Positions 9,125 to 20,549 of a stretch of 64,000 bases of DNA are shown in pieces. The stretch is from Jeongeupia chitinilytica (GTDB taxonomy: Bacteria > Pseudomonadota > Gammaproteobacteria > Burkholderiales > Chitinibacteraceae): the NCBI RefSeq assembly GCF_014652315.1, contig NZ_BMYO01000006.1, forward strand, positions 124,001-188,000, given 5' to 3'. Made by a program: the position numbers and the translations under genes. Each line of letters begins with the position of its first letter. Within the stretch, counting starts at the first letter, position 1. Under the pieces are notes generated by a model that had not been told where the DNA came from, ran no database searches, and saw nothing but the letters and a program-made list of their open reading frames with translations.

Positions 9125-11044
9125 ATGAGGGTGAAATCGCGCAAACTGGTAAGTTTAAAAATCACCACCTCATTGACCCTTGCATTTTCTTTCACACAGG
9201 CTCACGCGACGGACTGGAACGCGATCACGAAAAGCCTCCAGCAACTTCAACCATTGGCGCAGAAAATCGACAGCGACAATGCGCAGCGCCGTGAGCAAGA
9301 GGCGAACGAGAGCGCTCAACGCGATGCGGCGGAAGCGCGAAAGAAACAGCAGGAAGCCGTTAAAAGGCAGCAGGCTGCAGCAACGCAAAAACAGGCACAA
9401 GACGACGAAATCCGGTTGCTGACGCCGCCAAAGGAAATGGCAAACCGACTCGTTTTCAACCGCCGCCAACTGGAGCGTACGACGACCTCGCAAGGGGGCG
9501 AAGCATTTAGCATTTCTGGCAAAAGCTTCGTCACGGTCTCCAATGATGGGCGCCAGCTGGCTTACATCAATTCATCCAGACAGCTGGTGCTGCGGCCAGC
9601 GGCCGGCGGCGCCGAGCGCGTCGTGCGCGACGGACTGTCGACCGACGGCAGTTGGTTCATACAGTTCGCCGGTCCCGACACATTGATCCTGACTGATTCG
9701 GGCCCCCAAAAACTGACCGAGCTGATCGATGTTCAGGGAACACGGCTGGCCTCGTGGAACGGTGCTGAATACCAAGTCTATGCATATGAAGGCAAAGTCC
9801 GTGCAAGCCACGCGTCCTACTACCCGGTTAAATACTGCAAAGGCATCACGATTTACGACCAGCGGGGCACGCTACTTCAACAGCTGGATTTATCCGGAGA
9901 GCGTTTCGAGCGTTGCGAATCCAGACTGAATGCCAATGGCAAACTCGAAGTGCAGGCTAGCCATGGGTCGTCGGTCAGCTATTACGTGGACGGGCAGCGT
10001 GTTTCGCAATTTGTCGGTGACACCAGACGCCCCAAAGAAGAGTGGGGGGCGGTTTTCTATACATGGCTCGGCCAGCTTCCCTATGTCATTTCATGGGTCA
10101 GCGACAACGACAGCGCGCCATATCGCGTCTGGGATCTGCAGCAGGGCAGGATGCTCTGCGAATTGCCACGTGCCGGGATGTATAGCTGGATGCTGGCGGA
10201 CGCGCAAAACCATGTGTTCATCACCACACCGCCGACGCGCGTCACACTGCCGGACTGCCAGCAGAGCATTCTGGCCAGCAGCGGGAACCTTCGAAGTGAT
10301 GGCGACATCGCATGGATTTTCCAGCCGGGTAATGGCGAACTGGCGGTCCTGGATGCGGCCACGCTTCAGGTGCGTAAACGCATTAGCACCAAGCTGCGCG
10401 GCGACGCAGTACAAATTCAGCGCCTCCGCACCAACCCCAGATTCATTTCAGTCGGTCCTTCCGGCTGGAGCGCCAAAGAAGGGGACGTGACGCAAATCTA
10501 TGATCTGGAATCCGGCAATCTGGCGCAGGAGCTGCCCGGCGGCTTCGGCTTTGATGACGCCTTTACGATCATGACTTCGTCCGAGAGCCGCGACGGCCAG
10601 TCGGTCTGGATCTCCAAAGGCTGGCGTGTGGCGCTTGGCGGAGCACCCGGCAACCAGCAGCAGTTCATGCAGGCGCTCAAGAAGGACAAGTACGAATCGA
10701 CTTCGGAGTACAAGGCGCGCGTCGCCAAGCTTTCCCAGCCCTTCGAGATGGAGATCAGCGTCGTCGATTATGACGCTGACAACAGCTATTTTTCGGGCAC
10801 GTGGCAGGGTGTACCCATCGGCGTGCCGATGCCGGCAACACAGGCACGCAAGCTCGATGGCATGAGCACGCTGTTGCTGAAAGGCCAGCTCGGCGTGATC
10901 GACGACAATTTTGTCGAACTGCGCAATGCATCGGTCATGCTGCCTGACGGCACCAGTCTGGCCGTTCCGCAGACGAAGGCGCAGCAAGCCGGCACCCCGG
11001 TTTCCCCCCCGAAGGTGTCCAGCACCAAACCCGCAAAGAGCTAG
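9125..11044 (+). CDS. Large exported protein, predicted beta-propeller, unknown function
   Basis: A 639-residue protein with a signal peptide ending near QAHA, then a Q/A/R-rich coiled-coil segment (about residues 40-95), then a long repetitive beta region with phrases typical of propeller blades (SNDGRQLAYINSSRQLVLRPA, VWDLQQGRMLCELP, IYDLESGNLAQELPGGF). Near the C-terminus is KKDKYESTSEYKARVAKL, a short helical motif seen in many exported proteins, followed by a beta domain. GGAG sits directly against the ATG at 9125, so the GTG at 9131 with six-base spacing may be the real start. It stands alone and base composition is more AT-rich than nearby housekeeping genes. Confidence 0.65.
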   Translation: MRVKSRKLVSLKITTSLTLAFSFTQAHATDWNAITKSLQQLQPLAQKIDSDNAQRREQEANESAQRDAAEARKKQQEAVKRQQAAATQKQAQDDEIRLLTPPKEMANRLVFNRRQLERTTTSQGGEAFSISGKSFVTVSNDGRQLAYINSSRQLVLRPAAGGAERVVRDGLSTDGSWFIQFAGPDTLILTDSGPQKLTELIDVQGTRLASWNGAEYQVYAYEGKVRASHASYYPVKYCKGITIYDQRGTLLQQLDLSGERFERCESRLNANGKLEVQASHGSSVSYYVDGQRVSQFVGDTRRPKEEWGAVFYTWLGQLPYVISWVSDNDSAPYRVWDLQQGRMLCELPRAGMYSWMLADAQNHVFITTPPTRVTLPDCQQSILASSGNLRSDGDIAWIFQPGNGELAVLDAATLQVRKRISTKLRGDAVQIQRLRTNPRFISVGPSGWSAKEGDVTQIYDLESGNLAQELPGGFGFDDAFTIMTSSESRDGQSVWISKGWRVALGGAPGNQQQFMQALKKDKYESTSEYKARVAKLSQPFEMEISVVDYDADNSYFSGTWQGVPIGVPMPATQARKLDGMSTLLLKGQLGVIDDNFVELRNASVMLPDGTSLAVPQTKAQQAGTPVSPPKVSSTKPAKS

Positions 11045-11306
11045 TCGCACCACGATGCGGCGAGGCCGTTGAACCGCTGACGTCCTCGCTGCGCCGTTCC
11101 GGTCGTACATGCACCGGGCGCTGGCCGGTGCTCCCGGCGCCCGAATCTGCACACCGTCGAGTGCCCGGCGAGCACGGAACAAACTGCGATTTGCCAGCGA
11201 AGTGGCGTGGTGCCGGCCAGCTGCCATCGCAGCGAAACACCGGATACCGGCTGGGAAAACCCGGATAATGGCGACCAAATCGAGTGCGCCATTCTGGGGT
11301 TTTTGC

Positions 11307-13505
11307 ATGGAAATCAAGGTCAACTTTCTCGACAAGCTTCGTCTTGAAGCCAAGTTCGACGACTTCACGGTAATCGCCGATCAGCCGATCCGTTACAAGG
11401 GCGACGGCTCGGCGCCGGGGCCGTTCGACTACTTCCTGGCGTCGTCGGCCTTGTGCGCGGCCTACTTCGTCAAGCTGTACTGCAATACCCGCGGCATTCC
11501 GACCGAGAACATCCGGCTGTCGCAGAACAACATCGTCGACCCGGAAAACCGATACCAGCAGATCTTCAAGATCCAGGTCGAGCTGCCGGAGGACATTTCC
11601 GCCAAGGACCGTCAGGGCATCCTGCGCTCGATCGAGCGCTGCACGGTGAAAAAGGTCGTGCAGGCCGGCCCCGAGTTCGTGATCGAGGAAGTCGCCAATC
11701 TGGACGCCGACGCCCAGGCCTTGCTGACGCTGAATCCGGACACCGAAGCGAGCACCTACATCACCGGCAAGGATCTGCCGCTCGAGCAGACCATCGCCAA
11801 CATGTCGGGCGTGCTGGCCAATCTCGGCATCAAGATCGAGATCGCCTCGTGGCGCAATATCGTCCCCAATGTCTGGTCGCTGCACATCCGTGACGCGCAC
11901 TCGCCGATGTGCTTTACCAACGGCAAGGGATCGACCAAGGAAAGCGCGCTGGCGTCGGCGCTGGGCGAGTACATCGAGCGAATCAGCAACAACCATTTCT
12001 ACGCCGGCAGCTACTGGGGCGAGGACATCGCCAATGCGGCGTTCGTACATTACCCGGACGAGCGCTGGTTCCAGCCCGGCCCGGATGACGCACTGCCGGT
12101 GGAAATCCTCGACGACTACTGTCGCGACATCTACGACCCCGATGGCGAACTGAAGGGCTCGCACCTGTACGACACCAACTCGGGCAACACCGCGCGCGGC
12201 ATCTGTTCGCTGCCCTACGTGCGCCAGTCCGACGGCGAAACGGTGTATTTCCCGTCCAATCTGGTCGAGAACCTGTTCGTCAGCAACGGCATGAGCGCCG
12301 GCAACACGCTGGCCGAGGCGCAGGTGCAATGCCTGTCGGAAATCTTCGAGCGCGCGGTCAAGCGCGAGATTCTGGAGGGCGAAATCACCCTGCCCGACGT
12401 GCCGGCCGACGTGCTCGCCAAGTACCCCGGCATCGTCGCCGGGATTCAGGGGCTGGAAGAACAAGGCTTTCCGGTACTGGTGAAGGACGCATCGCTCGGT
12501 GGCGTCTACCCGGTGATGTGCGTGACCCTGATGAACCCGCGCACCGGCGGCGTGTTTGCCTCGTTCGGCGCGCACCCGAGCCTTGAAGTCGCGCTCGAGC
12601 GCAGCCTGACCGAGCTGCTGCAGGGCCGCAGTTTCGAAGGCCTGAACGATCTGCCGCGACCGACGTTCGAAAGCCACGCGGTGACCGAGCCGAACAACTT
12701 CGTCGAACACTTCATCGACTCCAGCGGCATCGTCTCGTGGCGTTTTTTCAGTTCCAGATCGCAGTACGATTTCGTCGAATGGGACTTCTCCGGCCACGGC
12801 GAGGACTCCAACACCGACGAGGCCGCGACGCTATTCAGCATTCTCGAAGACCTCGGCAAGGAAGCCTATGTGGCGGTGTACGACCAGCTGGGCGCCACCG
12901 CCTGCCGGATACTGGTGCCGGGTTACTCGGAAATCTATCCGGTCGACGATCTGGTCTGGGACAACACCAACAAGGCACTGCCGCTGCGCGCCGACATCCT
13001 GAACCTGCACAGCCTTGACGATGAAGCGCTGACCGCATTGCTGAAGCGTCTGGAAGACTGCGACACCGACGAATACACCGATATCGGCACCGTGATCGGC
13101 ATCGAGTTTGACGAGAACACCGTCTGGGGCCAGCTGACGATTCTGGAACTGAAGCTGCTGATCTATCTCGCGCGGCAACGATTTGTAGCGGCGCACGATC
13201 TGGTCGGCGCCTTCCTGCAGTACAACGACAACACGCTCGAACGCGGGCTGTTCTATCAGGCGCTGAACGTGGTGCTCGAAGTGCTGCTCGACGACGAACT
13301 GGAACTGGTCGATTACGAAGCCAACTTCCGCCGGATGTTCGGCAACGAGCGCATGGACGCGGTGCTCGGGTCGGTCGACGGCAGCGTGCGCTTCTACGGC
13401 CTGACGCCGACCAGCATGAAACTGGAAGGGCTGGACCGGCACCAGCGGCTGATCGACAGCTACCGCAAACTGCACGCGGCGCGCGCCAGGGCGGCAGCCC
13501 GCTAG
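11307..13505 (+). CDS. ycaO: OsmC-YcaO fusion protein
   Basis: A 732-residue fusion. Residues 1 to about 140 form an OsmC-like domain (DYFLASSALCAAYFVKLYC, the SSALCAA cysteine motif of peroxide-reactive OsmC proteins); the rest is a YcaO domain with the ATP-binding stretches KESALASALGEYIERISNN and AEAQVQCLSEIFERAVKREI. YcaO enzymes activate amide carbonyls with ATP; E. coli YcaO is linked to RimO-dependent methylthiolation of ribosomal protein S12, but it lacks the OsmC part. The start MEIKVNFLDKLRLEAKFDD at 11307 is the natural domain start; the upstream frame to 11109 shows no conservation. No heterocycle partner gene lies nearby. Confidence 0.9.
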   Translation: MEIKVNFLDKLRLEAKFDDFTVIADQPIRYKGDGSAPGPFDYFLASSALCAAYFVKLYCNTRGIPTENIRLSQNNIVDPENRYQQIFKIQVELPEDISAKDRQGILRSIERCTVKKVVQAGPEFVIEEVANLDADAQALLTLNPDTEASTYITGKDLPLEQTIANMSGVLANLGIKIEIASWRNIVPNVWSLHIRDAHSPMCFTNGKGSTKESALASALGEYIERISNNHFYAGSYWGEDIANAAFVHYPDERWFQPGPDDALPVEILDDYCRDIYDPDGELKGSHLYDTNSGNTARGICSLPYVRQSDGETVYFPSNLVENLFVSNGMSAGNTLAEAQVQCLSEIFERAVKREILEGEITLPDVPADVLAKYPGIVAGIQGLEEQGFPVLVKDASLGGVYPVMCVTLMNPRTGGVFASFGAHPSLEVALERSLTELLQGRSFEGLNDLPRPTFESHAVTEPNNFVEHFIDSSGIVSWRFFSSRSQYDFVEWDFSGHGEDSNTDEAATLFSILEDLGKEAYVAVYDQLGATACRILVPGYSEIYPVDDLVWDNTNKALPLRADILNLHSLDDEALTALLKRLEDCDTDEYTDIGTVIGIEFDENTVWGQLTILELKLLIYLARQRFVAAHDLVGAFLQYNDNTLERGLFYQALNVVLEVLLDDELELVDYEANFRRMFGNERMDAVLGSVDGSVRFYGLTPTSMKLEGLDRHQRLIDSYRKLHAARARAAAR

Positions 13506-13516
13506 TGCAGCGCAGT

Positions 13517-13543
13517 TCATTGCGGGTCACAAGCCCGCAATGA
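13517..13543. terminator. Stem-loop after ycaO
   Basis: Perfect 10-base-pair stem, TCATTGCGGG paired with CCCGCAATGA around a 7-base loop, twelve bases after the ycaO stop. There is no T-run, so it may be a transcript-end stabiliser rather than an intrinsic terminator. Confidence 0.45.
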
Positions 13544-13627
13544 CCGCCAGCGCGGCCCGTCGCCGCGGGTTGACACTCCAGGACAGAAGCGCGACCCTTT
13601 CGGCCTTCCATTCAGCCCGTACGCATC

Positions 13628-14104
13628 ATGAAGATCACCAAGAACACCGCCGTCACCCTGAGCCTGAAAGTCACCGGCGCCGACGGCATCGTCTACGACG
13701 ACGGCAAGCAAGCGATGGCCTACCTGCACGGCGGCTACGACAACCTGTTCGCCAAACTGGAAGCCGCGCTGGAAGGCCAGGAAGCCGGTTTCCAGACCAC
13801 GGTGGCGCTGGCTACTGAGGACGCGTTCGGCGAGCGCGACGAAGCGCTGGTCACCAGCATGCCCAAGGCCGACTTCCCGCCCGGCATCAAGGTCGGCGGC
13901 CAGATCCAGCGCCCCGGCCCGGACGGCGAGCCGCGCTACTACTTTGTCACCAAGATCAAGGGCCCGGTCGTGCTGCTCGACGGCAACCACCCGCTGTGCG
14001 GCAAGGCCATGCGTTTCGGCATCAAGGTGTTGAGCGTGCGCGAAGCCAGCGCCGAGGAAATCGCCCACCAGCATGTGCATGGCGAACACGGGCATCACCA
14101 CTGA
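13628..14104 (+). CDS. slyD: FKBP-type peptidyl-prolyl isomerase SlyD
   Basis: Cytoplasmic prolyl isomerase and chaperone with a metal-binding tail, 158 aa. Order: FKBP half (MKITKNTAVTLSLKVTGADG with Y-L-H-G-G at residues 37-41), the inserted-flap chaperone domain (VALATEDAFGERDEALVTSMPKADFP), the return of FKBP (NHPLCGKAM), and a histidine-rich tail ending HVHGEHGHHH that would bind Ni or Zn. The tail is shorter than in E. coli SlyD. An intrinsic terminator follows directly. Confidence 0.92.
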   Translation: MKITKNTAVTLSLKVTGADGIVYDDGKQAMAYLHGGYDNLFAKLEAALEGQEAGFQTTVALATEDAFGERDEALVTSMPKADFPPGIKVGGQIQRPGPDGEPRYYFVTKIKGPVVLLDGNHPLCGKAMRFGIKVLSVREASAEEIAHQHVHGEHGHHH

Positions 14105-14131
14105 GCCCGTTTGCTGCGCCACAGGCCTCAG

Positions 14132-14161
14132 AAAAAGCCCTCCGCAATCGGAGGGCTTTTT
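14132..14161 (+). terminator. Intrinsic terminator after slyD
   Basis: AAAGCCCTCCG, loop CAAT, CGGAGGGCTTT, then T residues: an 11-base-pair stem with flanking A and T runs, able to stop transcription on either strand. Confidence 0.9.
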
Positions 14162-14343
14162 ACTTGCAGCGGGCTGCAAGTCAAGCCGAACCACCACTTC
14201 CAGAACGGCCTGGATGTCTCCCCGAAGTGCCGGCCAGCGAGCAAACATCCGCCACATGCCGCGATGGTCATTGCCCGCGATTCCGGGCCCGGATTCGTCA
14301 AATAGTTTTCCAGAAAGAAAACCATGCTGGTATAGTTTGCTAC

Positions 14344-14688
14344 ATGGAAAACTATTCGACATCGCTCAACGGCGTGTTCCACGCGCTGGCCGACCCCACC
14401 AGGCGCTCGGTGATTGCAAGGCTGGGTAGAGGCCCCGCATCGATCAAGGAACTTGCAGAACCGTTCGGGTTGGGACTGCCGTCGTTCTTGAAGCACATCA
14501 AGGTGCTCGAAAGCAGTGGTTTGATTGCATCCGAAAAGGTAGGGCGGGTGCGGACCTGCAAACTCAAACGCGGGAACTTGACCGCTGCCGAAAAGTGGTT
14601 TGACGAGCAGCGTGCAGCCTGGGAAAGCCGATACGAAAATCTGGATCAGTTGTTAACCGACCTGCAAGGAGAAACAGATGAAAGCTGA
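14344..14688 (+). CDS. ArsR-family winged-helix regulator
   Basis: DNA-binding regulator of 114 aa. The sequence VFHALADPTRRSVIARLGRGPASIKELAEPFGLGLPSFLKHIKVLESSGLI is a complete ArsR winged helix-turn-helix. There is no cysteine cluster for metal sensing, and it is followed with an 11-base overlap by an SRPBCC gene, the pairing common for ArsR regulators that control AHSA1-like proteins. The ATG at 14344 is the first that starts at the domain border (MENYSTSLNG); the -10-like TATAGT at 14332 lies just upstream. The DNA here is more AT-rich than the neighbouring genes. Confidence 0.85.
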   Translation: MENYSTSLNGVFHALADPTRRSVIARLGRGPASIKELAEPFGLGLPSFLKHIKVLESSGLIASEKVGRVRTCKLKRGNLTAAEKWFDEQRAAWESRYENLDQLLTDLQGETDES

Positions 14689-15178
14689 GCTTCAATTTGA
14701 CTTCCTCGTTAACAAAGAGAAAAACACCATCACGATCAAACGGGAGTTTGCTGCCAAACGCCAACTGGTGTGGGACTGCTACACCAAGAGCGAACTGCTT
14801 GATCGGTGGTTTGCCCCCAAACCGTTAACCACGAAAACCAGTTTTATGGATTTTCGCGAAGGTGGGCATTGGCACTACGCGATGGTGGAACCCGATGGCC
14901 AGGAATACTGGGGGCGCACGGACTATCAAACGATTCGCCCCATCGACAATTACACCGCACTGGACGGCTTTTGCGACGCCACCGGCGCACTCAATCCCGA
15001 TTTGCCCAGATCCGGATGGGATGTCACTTTCTCGGACGCGGCGACGCATACACTGGTCGAGACGGTCGTTTCCTACGCTTCGGCCGAAGCACTCCAGCAA
15101 GTCATCCAGATGGGACTGAAGGAGGGTCTGGCCTCGACGCTGGAGCGTCTGGACGAACTCCTTTTGACCCTCAACTGA
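14678..15178 (+). CDS. SRPBCC domain protein (AHSA1-like)
   Basis: A 166-residue protein of the START/Bet v1-like SRPBCC fold, AHSA1/CalC subgroup, which binds hydrophobic ligands. Diagnostic parts are TIKREFAAKRQLVWDCYTKSELLDRWFAPKP, FREGGHWHYAMVEPDGQEYWGRTDYQTI and VTFSDAATHTLVETVVSYASAEALQQVIQMGLKEGL. It overlaps the ArsR stop by 11 bases with AAGGAG inside the upstream gene, so the two are translated together. The ligand is unknown. Confidence 0.83.
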   Translation: MKAELQFDFLVNKEKNTITIKREFAAKRQLVWDCYTKSELLDRWFAPKPLTTKTSFMDFREGGHWHYAMVEPDGQEYWGRTDYQTIRPIDNYTALDGFCDATGALNPDLPRSGWDVTFSDAATHTLVETVVSYASAEALQQVIQMGLKEGLASTLERLDELLLTLN

Positions 15179-15197
15179 GCAGTGAAGGAGCGATCCG

Positions 15198-15818
15198 ATG
15201 CCCACGCCAAAACACAATCCCAAGGTGGATGCCTACGCCGGACAGGCCGAAGATTTTGCGAAACCCATCTTCACCCACCTGCGAAACCTGATCCACGCAG
15301 CGTGCCCGGAGGTCGTCGAGGAGGTCAAATGGGGGAGACCGCATTTCGACTACAAGGACGACATGATGTGCATTTTCGCGGCTTACAAGAAGCACTGCTC
15401 CTTCACTTTCTACAAGGACGCGTTGATGAGCGACGCGCGTCTCAAGGCCAATGATAGTCTCCCGGCCGCCAGGCGTTTTATGGGCAAGCTGACGACGGTT
15501 GCAGATCTGCCGCCAGACCAGAAACTGACCGCCTGGATCAAGGAAGCAATGGCGTTCAATGAACAAGGTCTGAAACTGCCGGCACGCGAACCCAAAACGC
15601 CCAAAGAAGTCGGAATACCTGCGGCATTCGCCGAAAAGCTCCAGGCCAACCCGGAGATCATCAAGATTTTCGAGAGCAAATCGCCATCATTCCAAAAGGA
15701 ATACAACGTCTGGATTGGCGAAGCAAAGACCGAGGCAACGCGCGAGAAGCGCATCGAAGAAGCGCTTGCCTGGATCGCGGAGGGGAAAGGACGTTTCTGG
15801 AAGTACGCCAAGTCGTGA
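15198..15818 (+). CDS. YdeI/OmpD-associated family protein with DUF1801
   Basis: A 206-residue cytoplasmic protein. Residues 1 to about 130 match the DUF1801 fold (FTHLRNLIHAACPEVVEEVKWGRPHFDYKDDMMCIFAAYKKHCSFTF); the C-terminal third matches YdeI (IPAAFAEKLQANPEIIKIFESKSPSFQKEYNVWIGEAKTEATREKRIEEAL). YdeI-type proteins are linked to envelope stress in enterics but their activity is unknown. It starts 19 bases after the SRPBCC stop with GAAGGAG upstream, making this the third gene of an ArsR-led operon. Confidence 0.82.
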   Translation: MPTPKHNPKVDAYAGQAEDFAKPIFTHLRNLIHAACPEVVEEVKWGRPHFDYKDDMMCIFAAYKKHCSFTFYKDALMSDARLKANDSLPAARRFMGKLTTVADLPPDQKLTAWIKEAMAFNEQGLKLPAREPKTPKEVGIPAAFAEKLQANPEIIKIFESKSPSFQKEYNVWIGEAKTEATREKRIEEALAWIAEGKGRFWKYAKS

Positions 15819-16179
15819 TGATCCGTTTCCAGCGTTAGCGGTACCCGGATCGTGGTTTCCATTTCGGGGAGGCCACCATTCGCGACCGACGGAAACGGAG
15901 CCGAAGCAGACGTTGGTGCCCCGACAGTCAAGTCTGCATCGGCCGATGACCAGCCGGCGTTTCCTCATGGCTGGCGGCAAGTCGGCCGGAGCAGACGTTA
16001 TGCGCCCGACCGTTCGGTCCGCGCCATGCCGGGAAACAGCCGGCCATTTGCAATGAAAACCGGAGCAAACCAATTTAATCCGACGGAGGTTGCGCTTCGC
16101 TCTCGAGGGGAACGATGAGACCGACTGCGGGTCCATCCGTATAGAGCGTGCAACGTCTCCCTAGCAGAAGGATCCTGCC
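15819..16179. other. Intergenic region with an imperfect direct repeat
   Basis: About 361 bases with no gene I can support. It holds two 26-base near-copies starting at 15900 and 15985, sharing GCCG-AGCAGACGTT and ending CCCGAC (about 21 of 26 bases identical). Short frames in this stretch have no start signals or protein character. It may be remnant DNA. Confidence 0.45.
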
Positions 16180-16536
16180 ATGATCCTGTATCACACTGAC
16201 CCCGTTTCCCCGGTCATCGAGATTTCCGTCGAAGGCAAAATCACCGACCGCGATCTGCGCGAAGCCATCGAGCGCATGCGTGGCGATCTCGAACTGAACG
16301 GCAAGACCCGCGTGCTCGAGCGTATCGAGCATTTCACCGGCATCGAGCCAAGGGCGCTATGGACCGACATGACACTCGGCCTCTCTCTGGCCCGTAGGAT
16401 CACGCGCGCTGCCGTGGTGGCCGACGCAGGCTGGATCCATGCCTCGATGCATCTGGCGCGGTTTTTTACGAAGGCCGACGTCAAAGCCTTCCACGTCAAC
16501 GAGCTGGAACAGGCGCGCACGTGGATCAACGCCTGA
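16180..16536 (+). CDS. SpoIIAA-like STAS/SEC14-type protein
   Basis: A 118-residue protein of the SpoIIAA-like family (STAS or Sec14-like fold, formerly DUF3478). Visible features are the N-terminal strand pair VIEISVEGKITDRDLREAIERM, VLERIEHFTG and the C-terminal half RAAVVADAGWIHASMHLARFFTKADVKAFHVNELEQARTWI. Members are cytoplasmic with no firm function. AGAAGGA eleven bases before the ATG supports this start. It stands alone, with about 335 bases before the end of gyrB. Confidence 0.8.
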   Translation: MILYHTDPVSPVIEISVEGKITDRDLREAIERMRGDLELNGKTRVLERIEHFTGIEPRALWTDMTLGLSLARRITRAAVVADAGWIHASMHLARFFTKADVKAFHVNELEQARTWINA

Positions 16537-16871
16537 GTTCCGCGCGGCTAGCCGCATAACAGGCCCAAGCTCGCAACGTTGCGTGAAATGCCGTGGTACC
16601 CCCCTGCTTGCTACATACCTGCGATGACAGCTATCCGATACGACAGTGGCCATACGTCATTGAAGGAGCCAGTGGCCGCTCCGGCCGCATCACAGACCGA
16701 ACGGGTATCAGGAAGATTCGAGTAACAGCCGTACACGACCGGCCGTGTACGCTCCCATTCCTGATGGGAGCACCAAAAAACGAAAAGCCCCCTGCAACAG
16801 GGGGCTTTTGACGAAATCCCAAAAATCCAGAGATTTGGGAAATATCCAGATTTAGACAGGATCCTACAACG
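16537..16871. other. Hairpin-rich intergenic region before gyrB
   Basis: About 335 bases with no gene, between convergent genes. The right part packs four hairpins in line: 16730-16751 (CGTACACG/CGTGTACG), 16752-16770 (CTCCCAT/ATGGGAG), the terminator at 16783-16809 and 16817-16840 (TCCCAAA/TTTGGGA). Confidence 0.6.
16783..16809. terminator. Bidirectional intrinsic terminator between the SpoIIAA-like gene and gyrB
   Basis: AAAAGCCCCCTG, loop CAA, CAGGGGGCTTTT: 12-base-pair stem with A and T runs at its ends, so it can terminate from both sides. It serves gyrB (minus strand) and the gene at 16180 (plus strand). Confidence 0.9.
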
Positions 16872-19283
<2,412 letters not shown>

Positions 19284-19349
19284 ATCGTCGTCGTGTCTCT
19301 GAAAATGCAAAAAGGCCAGGTTCGCCCTGGCCCGGCGTCATGCGGGGAT

Positions 19350-20456
19350 CTAGATCCGCATCGGCATGACGATGTACTTGAAGTGCTCGTTGTCCGGAAT
19401 CGTCACCAGCACCGACGAATTCACGTCACCGAAGCTGAAGTGCAGCGTTTCGGCACTCAGGTTGGTCAGCACGTCGAGCAGGTACTGGATGTTGAAGCCG
19501 ATATCCAGCGGCGCGCCCTGATAGGCGACTTCGACTTCTTCCTGCGCCTCTTCCTGCTCGTTGTTGTTGCAGAGGATCTTCAGCAGGCCTTCGGTCAGCA
19601 CCAGCCGGACGCCGCGGAATTTCTCGTTCGAGAGGATGGCGGCACGCTGCAGCGACGACAGCAGGGTGGTGCGGTCGATGGTCAGCAGCTTGTCGTTGTT
19701 CTGCGGAATCACCCGGTTGTAGTCGGGGAACTTGCCGTCGACGACCTTGGAATGGATGACGATGGTGCCGAAGCTGAACTTGACCTGGTTGCCGGCGATG
19801 TCGATCGCCACTTCGTCGTCGACGTCGCCGAGCAGCTTGTACAGCTCGAGGATGGTCTTGCGCGGCAGGATCACTTCGTTCTTGTCGAAGCTTGCCGACA
19901 GCTCGGTCGAGGCGAAGCCGAGACGGTGGCCGTCGGTGGCGACCAGCTTGAGGTGGCTGCCTTCGGTGACGACGAACAGGCCGTTCAGGTAGTAGCGGAT
20001 GTCCTGGTGCGCCATCGCGTACTGGACACGGCCGAGCAGCGCCTTGAGCTGGCCCTGCGGCATGCGCAGCGTCGCCTTCAGGTTGGTGTCGACCGCCAGC
20101 GTCGGGAAGTCGCCCGCCGGCAGCGTCTGCAGCTGGAAGCGGCTCTTGCCGGCCTTCAGCGTCAGCCGGCCATCGGCCTCTTCGAGGCTGACGACGGTCT
20201 TGTCCGGAATCGCGCGCAGGATGTCGGAAAACTTCTTCGCCGACACGGTGATCGCGAAATCGTCGCCCGAAAAGCCTTCGCTCTGACGGCTCTCGATCTG
20301 GATTTCCAGATCGGTACCGGTAAACGACAGCGCATCACCGGCCTTGCGGATCAGCACATTCGACAGAATCGGCAGCGTATGACGGCGCTCGACGATCCCG
20401 GTGACCGTAGCGAGCGGTTTGAGCAGCGCATCGCGTTCAGCTTGCAACAGTTGCAT
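19350..20456 (-). CDS. dnaN: DNA polymerase III beta subunit (sliding clamp)
   Basis: Ring-shaped processivity clamp for DNA polymerase III, 368 aa, the normal length. It begins MQLLQAERDALLKPLATVTGIVERRHTLPILSN and ends with the strictly conserved clamp terminus HFKYIVMPMRI, whose last residues form the partner-binding pocket. It follows dnaA by 93 bases and precedes gyrB, the standard dnaA-dnaN-gyrB order without recF. Confidence 0.97.
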   Translation of the reverse strand: MQLLQAERDALLKPLATVTGIVERRHTLPILSNVLIRKAGDALSFTGTDLEIQIESRQSEGFSGDDFAITVSAKKFSDILRAIPDKTVVSLEEADGRLTLKAGKSRFQLQTLPAGDFPTLAVDTNLKATLRMPQGQLKALLGRVQYAMAHQDIRYYLNGLFVVTEGSHLKLVATDGHRLGFASTELSASFDKNEVILPRKTILELYKLLGDVDDEVAIDIAGNQVKFSFGTIVIHSKVVDGKFPDYNRVIPQNNDKLLTIDRTTLLSSLQRAAILSNEKFRGVRLVLTEGLLKILCNNNEQEEAQEEVEVAYQGAPLDIGFNIQYLLDVLTNLSAETLHFSFGDVNSSVLVTIPDNEHFKYIVMPMRI

Positions 20457-20549
20457 GACATCCCATCCGCGAAAAATTTGTTAGAGGCGTAACCGCCGAA
20501 TTTTACCTTAAATCAGCGCCGGCCGATGCCCGGCGGCACCGGCCCGGCT

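Noticed and set aside
15995..16560. Integron-type cassette around the SpoIIAA-like gene
   Set aside because: GTTATGC near 15999 and GCATAAC near 16553 resemble attC core ends, but neither has the matching partner sites within the length of a real attC, and no integrase gene is seen.
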